Assembly (NCBI GenBank): GCA_000431235.1
Contig: HF988734.1
Span: 248,001-312,000, forward strand
DNA from: Coprobacillus sp. CAG:698
GTDB lineage: Bacteria; Bacillota_I; Bacilli_A; ML615J-28; CAG-698
Reading direction: 5' to 3'
DNA: 64,000 nucleotides
In this document: positions 44,792 to 53,960 of the stretch, piece after piece
How the letters are laid out: every line of letters starts with the position of its first letter
How positions within the stretch are numbered: the stretch's first letter is position 1
Made by a program: the position numbers and the translations under genes
The notes under the pieces: model-generated
What the model saw: only the letters and a program-made list of their open reading frames with translations
Told to the model about the DNA's origin: nothing
Database searches by the model: none

Positions 44792-46377
44792 TGGCTAATG
44801 TTATAACATATACATTCAAAGATTATACTAGAACTAGAATAAACTTTGATAGGTTTCATAATCAAGTGATAAACATGCCCAGGGCTACATTTAGTGAGAT
44901 TCCTGAGCTAATTAAATTATTAAAGAGTTTAGCTTCATATATTCTTCTAATTGATGAAGAAATTCTTAAAAAACCTATGAATCCTAAGAAACTATATGAA
45001 CATATTTTTTTAAATTATAAAAAAGGATTAGTACCATCAAAAAATAGAAATCTATCGTTTGAATCTACTTTTTTAAATATCAATGATACGTTCGATCGAG
45101 TTTATGAAAATGTTCATAAAATGGGAAGAAGGTTCAGACACTATACAGAATTGTTTTCTTTTTTCAATATTTTTCAAAGAATTAAAAAAGATGGCAAATG
45201 GCATAAGCAATTATGTGTTTTCGATGTTGATTCGTTAAAAGAATTAGAATTGACAGACGAACAATACTTAATGGACGTTTTTCGAAATAGACTCTTAAAT
45301 TTAAATGTTAAAGATAATAGTCATATCGTAAATTGCAAAGGAATAGAATTATCTAATGATGCTGATTATAGGCCTGCTAGAGCCATTATACGTTATATGT
45401 ACGAAATGAAAAGAGATGTTACTGATTTTGAAATTGCGGTATTGCTTGGAAGAATTGATGAAGTACAAAAAGAAAATGAAATACTTATTCGTGCCAATAA
45501 AATCGGACGTGAATTACCATATTCTTTAGATCAACAAATTAATTTATTCTTTCAAAGCATGCTATGGAAAAGTAGCGGAGGAGTTCAATTCACTTATAGC
45601 AGTTCGCAGGAACCATATTTTAAATTTAAGGTTTTTTTAATTATGATGGAAACTTTTGAGCTTGTGGAATACGATCGAATTAATCAATATATAAAATTGA
45701 CTGATTATAGTAAAAAAATAGCAAGTCAGGATGTTTCTCTTGATATTCTTGACCTTGAGCACTTGTTGGCTATGATAGACAATGGAACAGAAGATACAAA
45801 TAAGCTTACAAATATAATTATCAATAAAAGAACTGATGCTATTACAAAGGCTATTCAGGATGATGGGGAATTAGTTGAAAAATTAAATATTAGAAGCATA
45901 CATTATCCTATTATTAAAAATAATAAGAGAGTTAGAAATCGTTTAATAATGGAAGTTTCTAAAATTAAAGCCGATTATTTGGATGAAGTTACTGGCAAAG
46001 CACCATTTGCTGGCAAAACAGGGAAAAGTTATGTTGAGGCTCATCATATACTCGAATTTAGTCGAGAAAATGGTCCTGATATAACAGATAATTTAATTTG
46101 TTTAGGACCTGAAAATCATATGTTAATTCATCATGGTTCTAAAGACGAAATAGATGCTTTTTTTGCTACATGTAAAAATAAAGGATTAATTGACTATAAT
46201 AGATTTGAAAAAATATGTTTAAAATATCACTGTTTAACACCAGAACATGTAAAAACATTATATAAAAAGGGTATCTTAAACGCTGAAGAATCTCAAAAAT
46301 TGAATAATTTAATTAGCATCAACGGTATTGATTCAATATTTTTAGAAACATTGAATATAAAAGCTGCAGAAGTATAA
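44791..46377 (+). CDS. HNH restriction endonuclease candidate
   Basis: A 528-residue protein with a C-terminal HNH nuclease: VEAHHILEFSRENGPD then NLICLGPENHMLIHHG (about 415-450). The first 400 residues are unfamiliar and largely helical, probably DNA recognition. AAAGGAGG precedes the ATG, which overlaps the methylase stop. Position after two methylases makes it the likely restriction enzyme of the system. A terminator follows. Recognition site cannot be inferred. Confidence 0.78.
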   Translation: MANVITYTFKDYTRTRINFDRFHNQVINMPRATFSEIPELIKLLKSLASYILLIDEEILKKPMNPKKLYEHIFLNYKKGLVPSKNRNLSFESTFLNINDTFDRVYENVHKMGRRFRHYTELFSFFNIFQRIKKDGKWHKQLCVFDVDSLKELELTDEQYLMDVFRNRLLNLNVKDNSHIVNCKGIELSNDADYRPARAIIRYMYEMKRDVTDFEIAVLLGRIDEVQKENEILIRANKIGRELPYSLDQQINLFFQSMLWKSSGGVQFTYSSSQEPYFKFKVFLIMMETFELVEYDRINQYIKLTDYSKKIASQDVSLDILDLEHLLAMIDNGTEDTNKLTNIIINKRTDAITKAIQDDGELVEKLNIRSIHYPIIKNNKRVRNRLIMEVSKIKADYLDEVTGKAPFAGKTGKSYVEAHHILEFSRENGPDITDNLICLGPENHMLIHHGSKDEIDAFFATCKNKGLIDYNRFEKICLKYHCLTPEHVKTLYKKGILNAEESQKLNNLISINGIDSIFLETLNIKAAEV

Positions 46378-46416
46378 TTGTTTGAAAAAGTGCTAACAAC
46401 TATATTTCTTTGATTT

Positions 46417-46459
46417 AAAGGAGCTATTATCCTATTTCTAGGGTAGTGGCTCCTTTTTT
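46417..46459 (+). terminator. Intrinsic terminator of the R-M operon
   Basis: AAAGGAGC pairs with GCTCCTTT with an inner ATCCT/AGGGT stem, then T residues. Confidence 0.75.
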
Positions 46460-46498
46460 ATTTTACTAGGAAAGTTCATTTTTAAAGGTAAAAGAAAA

Positions 46499-46527
46499 GG
46501 ACCACTATTTAGAGCATATAGTGGTCC
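46499..46527. repeat. Perfect 10-bp inverted repeat near the IS91-like element
   Basis: GGACCACTAT pairs with ATAGTGGTCC around 9 bases, with no T tract. It lies beyond the 3' end of the transposase remnant and may be the terminal hairpin used by IS91-type elements. Confidence 0.5.
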
Positions 46528-46565
46528 AAAATCATTAAATTATATAAAAGATAACGACTTAAATT

Positions 46566-46588
46566 CCCATCCGAAAATGGGTTTTTTT
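46566..46588 (+). terminator. Short intrinsic terminator
   Basis: CCCAT pairs with ATGGG, then seven T. Confidence 0.5.
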
Positions 46589-46609
46589 GAGTGCTTATAA
46601 ATTATTATT

Positions 46610-48272
46610 TTATTTTTTTATTATCATAGTGACATTACATTCAGGACACATCATACTTGCATATTCATCTGGATTTTCGAGTAGGTCTTTCATATCATAC
46701 ATTTCTTCGACTATCCAAAGGGGTACATTTTCTTCATATCCACAGTCTTTACAAATATATCTAATCATTTTGTCTTTTTCAATACTGTGGACAGTATCCG
46801 GTTCGATCTCGCCATGAGTAAGGTTCTCTTTTTTTCTTACGTTTTTTTTGAACTCATAAATTGTTTTTCCATCCTTTCTTTTAACATATTTACTATAATC
46901 TAATTTCATCATACTCCTACATTTATTGCACTCTAAAGGATCATAATTAAAAATAATTATAATTGAAGTTCTATATTCATTTAACTTTTTAGCTTTATTT
47001 ATCTCCCAGTCTTTATACATTTTAGCTTTACAATCTCTATACTTATGATTTTTAGCTGCATATGCTCCATAATATCTTACTGTTTTAAATTGTTTAACTG
47101 GAATATGTTGGATTATTTTACTGATGAAATCAAAAGCAGTATCAGTAACTATTATTTTTTTGCTTTCATCTTCATGAGGATGATAATATCATGTAACTTT
47201 CTTTCCATCATAATCAATTATTCTTGACTCACTCATAACAGGGTGCCTGTATATCTAACTACATAATCTATACCTTTTTTGGTATCAGCAAATTGTTGGT
47301 TAGGCGCATATACATAAAAACAATTATCTTTTTTTGCATAAAGCATATTTTTAATTTTATAAAATGTTTTACCTAATTTATTATGTAAGGCATCTAAAAT
47401 ACATTTTTGCCATGATTTTCTTAAAAGGTTATAATTGAAATAATTAACATTTACAAATTTATTAGTCTTAGAGTCATGACCTCCTTCACTAATTAGCATA
47501 TGAATATGGGGATTCCATTTAAGGTTTCTACCAAAAGTGTGCAAAACGGATATAAATCATGGAGTAATTTTATATTGTTTAGTTTTATCTTTTCTATTTC
47601 GTTCTCTTTTGTTATTAAAACTATAATTAATGACATCGTTAGCTGAGTTAAATAATTCATCAAGTAAAGATTTATCTTTTTTAAAGTATGATCTTAATTT
47701 AAAAGGTATAGTAAAGACAATATGTCTGTGTGTACAATTGAATACTTTTTTTGTATTTGCGCAGAACGTTGTTTAACGTACTTACTCCCACAAGAAGAAC
47801 AAAATCTAGATTTACATGTATGAAATCTAAAGGTGAAATTACTACACTTAGGGCAAGTGTAGTAATCAAAGCCTAAGGCTTTAGTTTTGCAAACTCTAAC
47901 TTTATCCACAGCATCAGAAACATAATCAGGAATAGAACATTTAGTAGACATATATTTTTGATATTCATCCCAATTATCATTAAGAATATCTTTAATCTTA
48001 ATTTTAGCAACAGAAGAATGCTTAGATTTTTCAGTATGACTTTTAAGATAATTGTAATAAAGGAGATCAGAAGGAGAATCATTAAGATTATTTAAAAGGA
48101 GATGGAAATAGTGATCTTTAAAACAAGGATTAGAGTGGCAAGCATCAACCAAAGCATCTTCATATCTAAATTGAAATCTTTCACTAGTTTTAGACTCAAG
48201 TAAAATCCTATCAAAAGTATATATGAATGGATTAACATAATCAGGTTATTTATTAAAATTAATAAATGACAT
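46610..48272 (-). mobile_element. Decayed IS91-family (HUH/Y2) transposase
   Basis: Read on the minus strand from ATG 48272, the pieces give a nearly complete Y2 transposase: N-terminal zinc domain (CPKCSNFTFRFHTCKSRFC), the HUH block NPHIHMLISEGG, the two tyrosines in YVVRYTG, and a C-terminal cysteine region (CKDCGYE, CPECN). It is broken by a TAA at codon 9, frameshifts near 47750 (A-run) and 47250, and TGA codons at 47557-47559 and 47189-47191, both where the protein wants tryptophan. Such elements move by rolling-circle transposition. It is inactive. Confidence 0.8.
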
Positions 48273-48315
48273 AAATCACCTTTTTAAAATTATAGCATAA
48301 ATTAACGAAAAAGAA

Positions 48316-48357
48316 AACCCTCGATATCGAGGGTTAGGATGTTAACGAAGTTAACAT
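48316..48357. repeat. Palindromes upstream of the transposase remnant
   Basis: A perfect 20-bp palindrome centred on CTCGATATCGAG (48316-48335) and ATGTTAAC/GTTAACAT (48339-48357) followed by seven T. They may be the other end of the IS or a plus-strand terminator. Confidence 0.5.
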
Positions 48358-48433
48358 TTTTTTATTTTCTTGGATAAATTTTTGGCAAAAAATCTATACG
48401 CTGCCATATACCCTTGTAGGAGGGTAAGCACCT

Positions 48434-48814
48434 ACGACAAATGAAGAAAAAATAACCATTTTAAAATTAAGAGATGATGGCAAGGGTTATGGCGAAATCG
48501 CTAGGCTTACTGGAATATCTAAAAATACAATTACTGCCTTTATTCGTAGAGAGAAGGATAAGAAATATGATAGATGCTTAACGTGCGGTCAAAAGCTAAT
48601 TCAAACACCTGGACATCGACAAAAGTTATTCTGTAGCGATACCTGCAGAAGGCTCAACTGGATTAAAAAAGGTAGAAAAAGCATAAAAATGAGGGAGTTT
48701 AAGTGCAAATGCTGTGGTCGTACGTTCTTTGGATACGAGTCACAACATCCATCATTTTGTTCTAGGGAATATTTCTTTAAGTCAAGAAGAGGCGATAATG
48801 ATGGAACTAACTAA
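48434..48814 (+). pseudogene. HTH and zinc-finger protein with lost start codon
   Basis: A 126-codon open frame with a sigma-like helix-turn-helix (GYGEIARLTGISKNTITAF) and two cysteine clusters (CLTCGQK..CSDTC and CKCCGRT..CS). It is of the type that precedes SHOCT and serine-recombinase genes in Bacillota mobile cassettes. GGAGGG is well placed, but the expected ATG is ACG at 48434 and no other usable start exists, so the gene is probably silent. It ends overlapping the SHOCT gene. Confidence 0.6.
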
Positions 48815-49070
48815 TATAGAGAAATATTTAACTTCTTTAGCACCAATGACTAGCTTCTTTGAAGCAAAACAAATTACCCCTGACGAATACATAAAAGCAG
48901 AGTCTTTTTTAGCAAAAAAGTATTGTATCAAAGATGATGATATTCATCGTCCTAATCGCTTGATAATTAAAGGTTTTAGAGTGATGTATATGTATGACAA
49001 AAAGGAGGAAAAACATGGAAAAGAAGATAATCCAAATAGACGCGTTACCGCAATTAAAAAGAAAACTTAG
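48798..49070 (+). CDS. SHOCT-domain-like protein of a recombinase cassette
   Basis: A 90-residue protein; the central FEAKQITPDEYIKAESFLAKKY has the short-helix pattern of SHOCT domains found at the ends of other proteins. AAGAGG precedes ATG 48798. It overlaps the HTH frame before it and the recombinase after it. The same trio (small HTH, SHOCT, large serine recombinases) is common in Bacillota mobile elements, where this small protein's function is not established. Confidence 0.65.
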   Translation: MMELTNIEKYLTSLAPMTSFFEAKQITPDEYIKAESFLAKKYCIKDDDIHRPNRLIIKGFRVMYMYDKKEEKHGKEDNPNRRVTAIKKKT

Positions 49071-50327
49071 AGTAGCTGCTTACGCTAGAGTATCCTCTGC
49101 AAAAGATGCAATGCTTCATTCATTATCGGCACAGGTGAGTTATTACAACAAGTGCATCAGTTCGCATGACGATTGGGAGTTCGTTGGTATCTATGCAGAT
49201 GAGGGCATTTCTGGAACAAAGGAAGATAGAGATGAATTCCAAAGAATGATCAATGATTGCAGACTTGGGAAAATTGACCTTATCCTTACTAAAGCCATAT
49301 CGAGATTTGCAAGAAACACTATGACAATGCTTGAGACGGTGAGAGAGTTAAAAAGCCTAAATGTAGATGTATTCTTTGAAGAACAAAAACTTCATTCAAT
49401 AAGTAATGATGGCGAGATGGTTCTTACATTGCTTGCATCAGTAGCTCAAGAAGAAGCTAGAAGTGTATCAGAAAACCAAAAATGGCAAATTAGAAAAGAT
49501 TTTGAAAAGGGCCTTATATGGGGTGGCAATAACACTTATGGATACAAAATTGTAAATAAAAAGATGGTATTGGTTCCTGAACAGGCAGAGATAGTGCAGA
49601 GAATATTTCGACTTTATATTGTTGGCCTTGGCTTTCAAAAGATTAGCAAATTACTAAACGATGAAGGTATTCCTGCGATGTATGCAAAAAGGTGGAACAA
49701 GCAATCGCTGCAGCAGATAATAGCCAACATCAATTACACTGGCGACTTATTGCTTCAGAAGACCTATCAAGAAAATTACCTTACAAAAAAGACAAAAATC
49801 AATAAAGGTCAACTTGAACAATTCTTTGTAGAAAACGACCATGAAGCAATCATCACTAGAGAAGAGTATTACGCTGCTTTGGAAATTAGAAGAAAAAGGG
49901 CTGAGTATTTCAAACTATATAAATTCAAAGTGCACGCCTATCCTTTGACGGGATTTGTTAGATGAGGAAACTGCGGTAAGAACTATAATCACAAAAAAAC
50001 AAGATATACATAAAAATGGTCATGCACAACTTACCAAAACTTTGCAAAACGGAATGTGATGCCAAAAGCGTGCCTGATGTAGAGTTAACAAGAATCACAC
50101 TAGAGGTTCTTAATATCAAAGAACTAGATAGAGACCTTGTTGAAGAGAAACTTGAGGTTATTGAGATGCTTAAAGACAATAAGCTTATATATCATCTAAA
50201 AGATGGAAGCACTGTAGAAAGAACCTGGAATGATATTTCAAGAAGAAATTCCTGGACTGAAGAAATGAAAAAAGAAGTTAGAAGAAAATCATTAGCCCTT
50301 ATTGGAAAGGGGAAACAGCATGGGTAA
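49015..50327 (+). pseudogene. Large serine recombinase 1, broken
   Basis: Starts MEKKIIQIDALPQL after AAGGAGG. The resolvase domain is complete: AAYARVSS with the catalytic serine (about residues 18-25), YADEGISGT, and SRFARN. The recombinase domain follows. It then meets TGA at 49963-49965, where the zinc ribbon should read CGNCG, TAA at 50011-50013 and a frameshift near 50046. The coiled-coil end continues to 50327. Intact, it would cut and rejoin attachment sites of the island. It overlaps the second recombinase start. Confidence 0.82.
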
Positions 50328-51899
50328 GGTTACGATTATACCTCAAAAGATAGATCCTATTACACAAATGGCACATGGCATCATCAAAAAAAGAAAGGTT
50401 GCTGCCTATGCTCGTGTTTCAACAGAAAGTGAGGAACAAGCTACATCCTATGAAGCTCAAGTTAATTACTACTCATCTTATATAAAGGAAAAGCCAAACT
50501 GGGAGTACGTCGACGTTTATTCTGATGAAGGAATCACTGGCACGAACACCAAAAGAAGAGAAGGCTTCAACAGAATGATTAAAGATGCGTTAGATGGGAA
50601 AATTGACTGCATCATTACTAAGTCGATATCACGTTTTGCAAGAAATACCTTAGACACAATCAAGTACGTAAGAGAATTGAAATCAAATGGCGTCTTTGTA
50701 CTTTTTGAAAAAGAGAACCTTGATACTTCTGATCCAAAAATCGAACTTATTCTTACGATTATGGCTTCTATTGCACAAGAAGAAAGCCGAAGCATATCTC
50801 AAAATGTTACTATGGGCAAGCGCTGGTGCGTTCAAAATGGTAAGGTATCATTTGCTTATGCATCATTCCTTGGATACGATAAAGTCGATGGCGAGATAAT
50901 AATCAATGAAGAGCAAGCAGAGTTTGTAAGGCTTATCTACCACATGTACTTAATGCAGGGCAAAACAAAGAAAGCAATAGCTGACTACTTAAATGAGAAT
51001 GGTGTTATAACTCCAAGCGGTAAGGGAAAGCAATGGACAATCAACAATATCGCCTCAATCCTTACAAACGAAAAGTACAAAGGTGATGCGTTGCTTCTAA
51101 AGACTTATATTGCGGATTTCCTAGAACACAAATCAGTCAGAAACAATGGAGAGGTAGCACAGGCTTATGTAGAGAATAACCATCCTGCTATCATAAGCCG
51201 TGAAGACTGGGAACTGGTCCAAGCAGAAATGAAAAAGCGCGAACGTGTTGGTGCTCCTATTCAGGAAACACAATCTTCTCATCAAAAATCAGATGCGAGC
51301 ATTGTGGTTCCTTCTATGGAAGAAAGGTATGGCATAAAGGCAGCACGTATGAAAAGCAAGTGTTCCAATGCAACGAAAAATACGACAAGAGCCACACACT
51401 ATGCAAGACTTCTCATTTCACTGAAGATGAAATTAAGCAAAAATTCATGCTTGCCTATAACGAAGCAATTACAGATAAGCAAAGAATTATTGATGATACC
51501 AAGGAAGTCATAGCCTTACTATCCGATACCGTTGAAATTGAAAAACGAATAGAAGATGCAACTACTGAAATTGAAATCTTAGCAGGTCTAGTTGAAAAAC
51601 TAGTCCAGGAAAATGCATCAAAGATTCAGAATCAGGACGATTATGAAGCTAGATACCAAGCGTTAGCACAAAGATATGATAAAGCTAAAGACGGACTTGA
51701 AGAAGCTAGTGATGAGTTGTTTCAAAAGAAAGCTCGACAAAAGAACCTAGAAGCGATTGTAGCCAAGATGGAAAAATTGGATACGGTGTTACTTAAATGG
51801 TCTGATGAGATTTGGTTAATGCTTATTGAAGAAGCGGTGGCGCATGAGAATGGAACACTGACTTTTAAATTCAAAAACGGATACAACATCACAAAGTAA
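50320..51899 (+). pseudogene. Large serine recombinase 2, frameshifted
   Basis: Starts at ATG 50320 after AAGGGG. It shows KVAAYARVSTESEEQ, VYSDEGITGTN and ITKSISRFARNT with the catalytic serine and arginines. Near 51271 the frame shifts: the zinc ribbon (SSKIRCEHCGSFYG..FQCNEKY) and the coiled-coil C-terminus continue in another frame to 51899. One inserted or deleted base explains it. The catalytic domain could still be made, but DNA binding would be lost. Confidence 0.82.
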
Positions 51900-51906
51900 A
51901 ATTTAC

Positions 51907-51930
51907 ACCAGTCGAAAGGCTGGTTTTTTG
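51907..51930 (+). terminator. Intrinsic terminator of the recombinase cassette
   Basis: ACCAG..C pairs with G..CTGGT, then six T. Confidence 0.75.
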
Positions 51931-51942
51931 GTTGCTGCTCGG

Positions 51943-51971
51943 TAGACAAAATGAAAAGAAAGTGATATAAT
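51943..51971 (+). promoter_or_regulatory. Promoter of the RNase III operon leader
   Basis: TAGACA, 17 bases, TATAAT. It lies 228 bases before the first gene, giving a long leader. Confidence 0.6.
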
Positions 51972-51977
51972 ATAAGT

Positions 51978-52171
51978 CTCTGATAAGGAAGGATTAGTTT
52001 CCTCAAAGTACTTGAGTAACGGGATTTATCTAAAATGCATTATGCGAGTGGCGTGTGTTAGATAGGTAAACTTACAAAAATTATTTTGATTAAATTAAAA
52101 CTTATTGCAAAAGGGCTAAGTGTACTTACTGCTAGAAGTGGGCTTACTCTATATCGGCATAAGTCTTTTTT
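51978..52171 (+). ncRNA. Structured leader RNA ending in an attenuator
   Basis: Visible helices: AGGAA/TTCCT (about 51988), CTCAA/TTGAG (about 52004), TATCTAA/TTAGATA (about 52028-52064), and a terminator GGCTTA/TAAGTC with six T (52141-52171), ending 15 bases before the ribosome site of the next gene. This is either an attenuator or riboswitch-like leader, or a stable small RNA of about 195 bases made in front of an RNase III operon. I match it to no known family. Confidence 0.5.
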
Positions 52172-52198
52172 AATTCCTCGGACGAAGGAGAAATAAAC

Positions 52199-53035
52199 AT
52201 GAATTTTAAAAATTTACGTGACCACTTAGATGAGGTCCAGCAAAAAATTAGTTATTGGTTTGATAACACAGACCTACTGCTTCAAGCTTTCACAAGAAGC
52301 TCTTATTCAAAACAATATGGTGGAGAAAACAATGAGGTACTTGAATTCTTAGGCGACAGAGTACTTGATATGTATGTCGTTAAGGTGATCGCAGATAAAT
52401 TTGGATTCGTTAAGTCTCAATCAGAATACTATGATGAAGCAAACGACAATGACGAATTCTGTATCGTAGCTCATAAAAATGAAGGAGACTTCACAGAGCT
52501 AAAAAAAGAAATCGTAAACAACATAACACTCGCAGATAGAATCGATAAGCTAGGATTCTTCAAATATATGTATTTAGGTGACAGCGATTTAGATAATCCA
52601 AAATTTACTGAAAACCTAACTAAAGTTAAAGCGGATTTGTTTGAGTCAATTCTAGGTGCAATCGCAATTGATAGTGACTGGAATCCTGATGAATTACAAA
52701 ACTCTGTAGAGTTCATGCTTCAGATTGATAACTTTCTAGCAAACGTTGATACTGAAGAAGAAAGACTAGAAAAGTTTCAGGAAGAGAATGCCATCAATAC
52801 ATTAAAGGAAATGGCAGAGCACGGAAGATGTTCCTTTCCTGAATATACTCAACCAGACGAGATGGTTGAAATGAATGATGGTAGAATGATGTGGGAATGC
52901 ACATGTTACATTAGAAGCTGGTCAATGAGACATGCAGCTTATGCCACTTCAAAGAAAGAAGCAAAAAGATATGTGGCATATTTGATGCTTTGCGATTACT
53001 TCGGACTTCATGATGAGTTCGATGAGCAAGACTAA
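52199..53035 (+). CDS. RNase III with C-terminal dsRNA-binding domain
   Basis: A 278-residue RNase III. The signature NEVLEFLGDRVLDMY (about 42-56) keeps both glutamate-region acids and the aspartate, and KADLFESILGAIAID (about 145-159) supplies the second acidic pair. A helical insert of about 30 residues (YYDEANDNDEFCIVAHKNEG) is unusual. Residues about 200-270 form a dsRNA-binding domain. It cuts double-stranded RNA. AAGGAG precedes the ATG. This is not the usual chromosomal setting of rnc (no ftsY or smc nearby), so it is an accessory copy in an island operon. Confidence 0.8.
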   Translation: MNFKNLRDHLDEVQQKISYWFDNTDLLLQAFTRSSYSKQYGGENNEVLEFLGDRVLDMYVVKVIADKFGFVKSQSEYYDEANDNDEFCIVAHKNEGDFTELKKEIVNNITLADRIDKLGFFKYMYLGDSDLDNPKFTENLTKVKADLFESILGAIAIDSDWNPDELQNSVEFMLQIDNFLANVDTEEERLEKFQEENAINTLKEMAEHGRCSFPEYTQPDEMVEMNDGRMMWECTCYIRSWSMRHAAYATSKKEAKRYVAYLMLCDYFGLHDEFDEQD

Positions 53036-53050
53036 TGAAAGGAAAGGTAT

Positions 53051-53317
53051 ATGACCAGAAAATTAAAAGTATATGAACAATCAATGGGTGGAGAAAACTA
53101 TACTCTAGTTCCTACCATCATATTAAAAGGGCAATGGTTAAAGACTGCCGACTTTGAAGCAGGCGATTATATTGAGGTTGTTTGCGAAGGAGATAAGATT
53201 ACTTTAACAAAAACGACCCCACCTGAAGCTTCAAACAAAAAGTCATTAGAAGAAAGGGTAAAAGATCTAGATTCAAATCAAAGAAAGAAGCTAGCTGACT
53301 TTATTGAAAAATTATAG
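53051..53317 (+). CDS. SymE-like protein
   Basis: An 88-residue protein. VPTIILKGQWLKTADFEAGDYIEVVCEG (central 28 residues; key core LKGQWL..FEAGD) matches the SymE-type AbrB-like fold, related to toxins that act on RNA, followed by a basic helical tail ending DSNQRKKLADFIEKL. It lies 15 bases after the RNase III gene with AAAGGAAAGG before the ATG, and 2 bases before the exonuclease-like gene. RNA binding is plausible; toxicity is not implied by sequence alone. Confidence 0.7.
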   Translation: MTRKLKVYEQSMGGENYTLVPTIILKGQWLKTADFEAGDYIEVVCEGDKITLTKTTPPEASNKKSLEERVKDLDSNQRKKLADFIEKL

Positions 53318-53319
53318 AG

Positions 53320-53892
53320 ATGAATTATTTATTTTGGGATACTGAACGTATCAGGAATACAAAAATTTATATGTCTGCTGTGATTCTCACTGACGAGAAG
53401 TTTAATGTGATTAAGGAAGAAAGAGGTATAGATTTAAGTGTTGATGTTTCATCAAGACATGCACCAAAAAGAAAAGTGGCGGAACTAAAGGATGAATCCA
53501 CACTGTTTCCAGATTTTGAATCGCACGCAAATTCGCTTATGAGTTATTTGAACTCTGCTGTTTCTGTTTGCTTTGGAAAAGATGATTTTGTTTCTTTAAA
53601 TGACCAACTTAAAATTCATAATATGGCCGAATTAAAGGGTAGTTATTACGATTTGCAAATGTTTGTACATTCTATAAAAAGCGAAAATTTATCTAATCTT
53701 GCTGCAGTTAGTAAGTACCTTAACGTTAAGCACAACGCGCATGATCCTTTAAGTGATTCGTATGTTACAATGGAATTATTCAAATACCTTAAATCAAATT
53801 ATGATATCGAAGAAGCAAAACTTCCAATACCTAATAAAAACGTAATTTTAGACATTGAGGTTAATGGCACATTGATTGCACGAAAGAAGTGA
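53320..53892 (+). CDS. DEDDh exonuclease-like protein
   Basis: A 190-residue protein with the outline of a DnaQ-type 3'-5' exonuclease: motif I WDTE (6-9), a possible motif II around DFVSLNDQ, and motif III AHDPLSDS (about 139-146, H-x4-D). Motif II is weak, so activity is not certain. It starts 2 bases after the SymE-like gene with no clear ribosome site, suggesting coupled translation. With RNase III upstream it would make a cut-and-trim RNA pair. Confidence 0.55.
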   Translation: MNYLFWDTERIRNTKIYMSAVILTDEKFNVIKEERGIDLSVDVSSRHAPKRKVAELKDESTLFPDFESHANSLMSYLNSAVSVCFGKDDFVSLNDQLKIHNMAELKGSYYDLQMFVHSIKSENLSNLAAVSKYLNVKHNAHDPLSDSYVTMELFKYLKSNYDIEEAKLPIPNKNVILDIEVNGTLIARKK

Positions 53893-53960
53893 GGATTACT
53901 AAGATCAGAATAAAAACGAAATTAACGAAGATGATTGATAAATTATAGGAGGATGATACT

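Noticed and set aside
49963..49965. Selenocysteine at the TGA in recombinase 1
   Set aside because: It sits at a zinc-ribbon cysteine and is followed by another stop and a frameshift; no SECIS-like hairpin stands out.
46610..50327. TGA read as tryptophan in this genome
   Set aside because: Intact genes use TGG for tryptophan and end with TGA (20686, 44791); in recombinase 1 the TGA replaces a cysteine, so decay explains it better.
52199..53035. Housekeeping rnc
   Set aside because: No usual neighbours, an unusual insert, and a setting next to mobile genes; the housekeeping copy should lie elsewhere.
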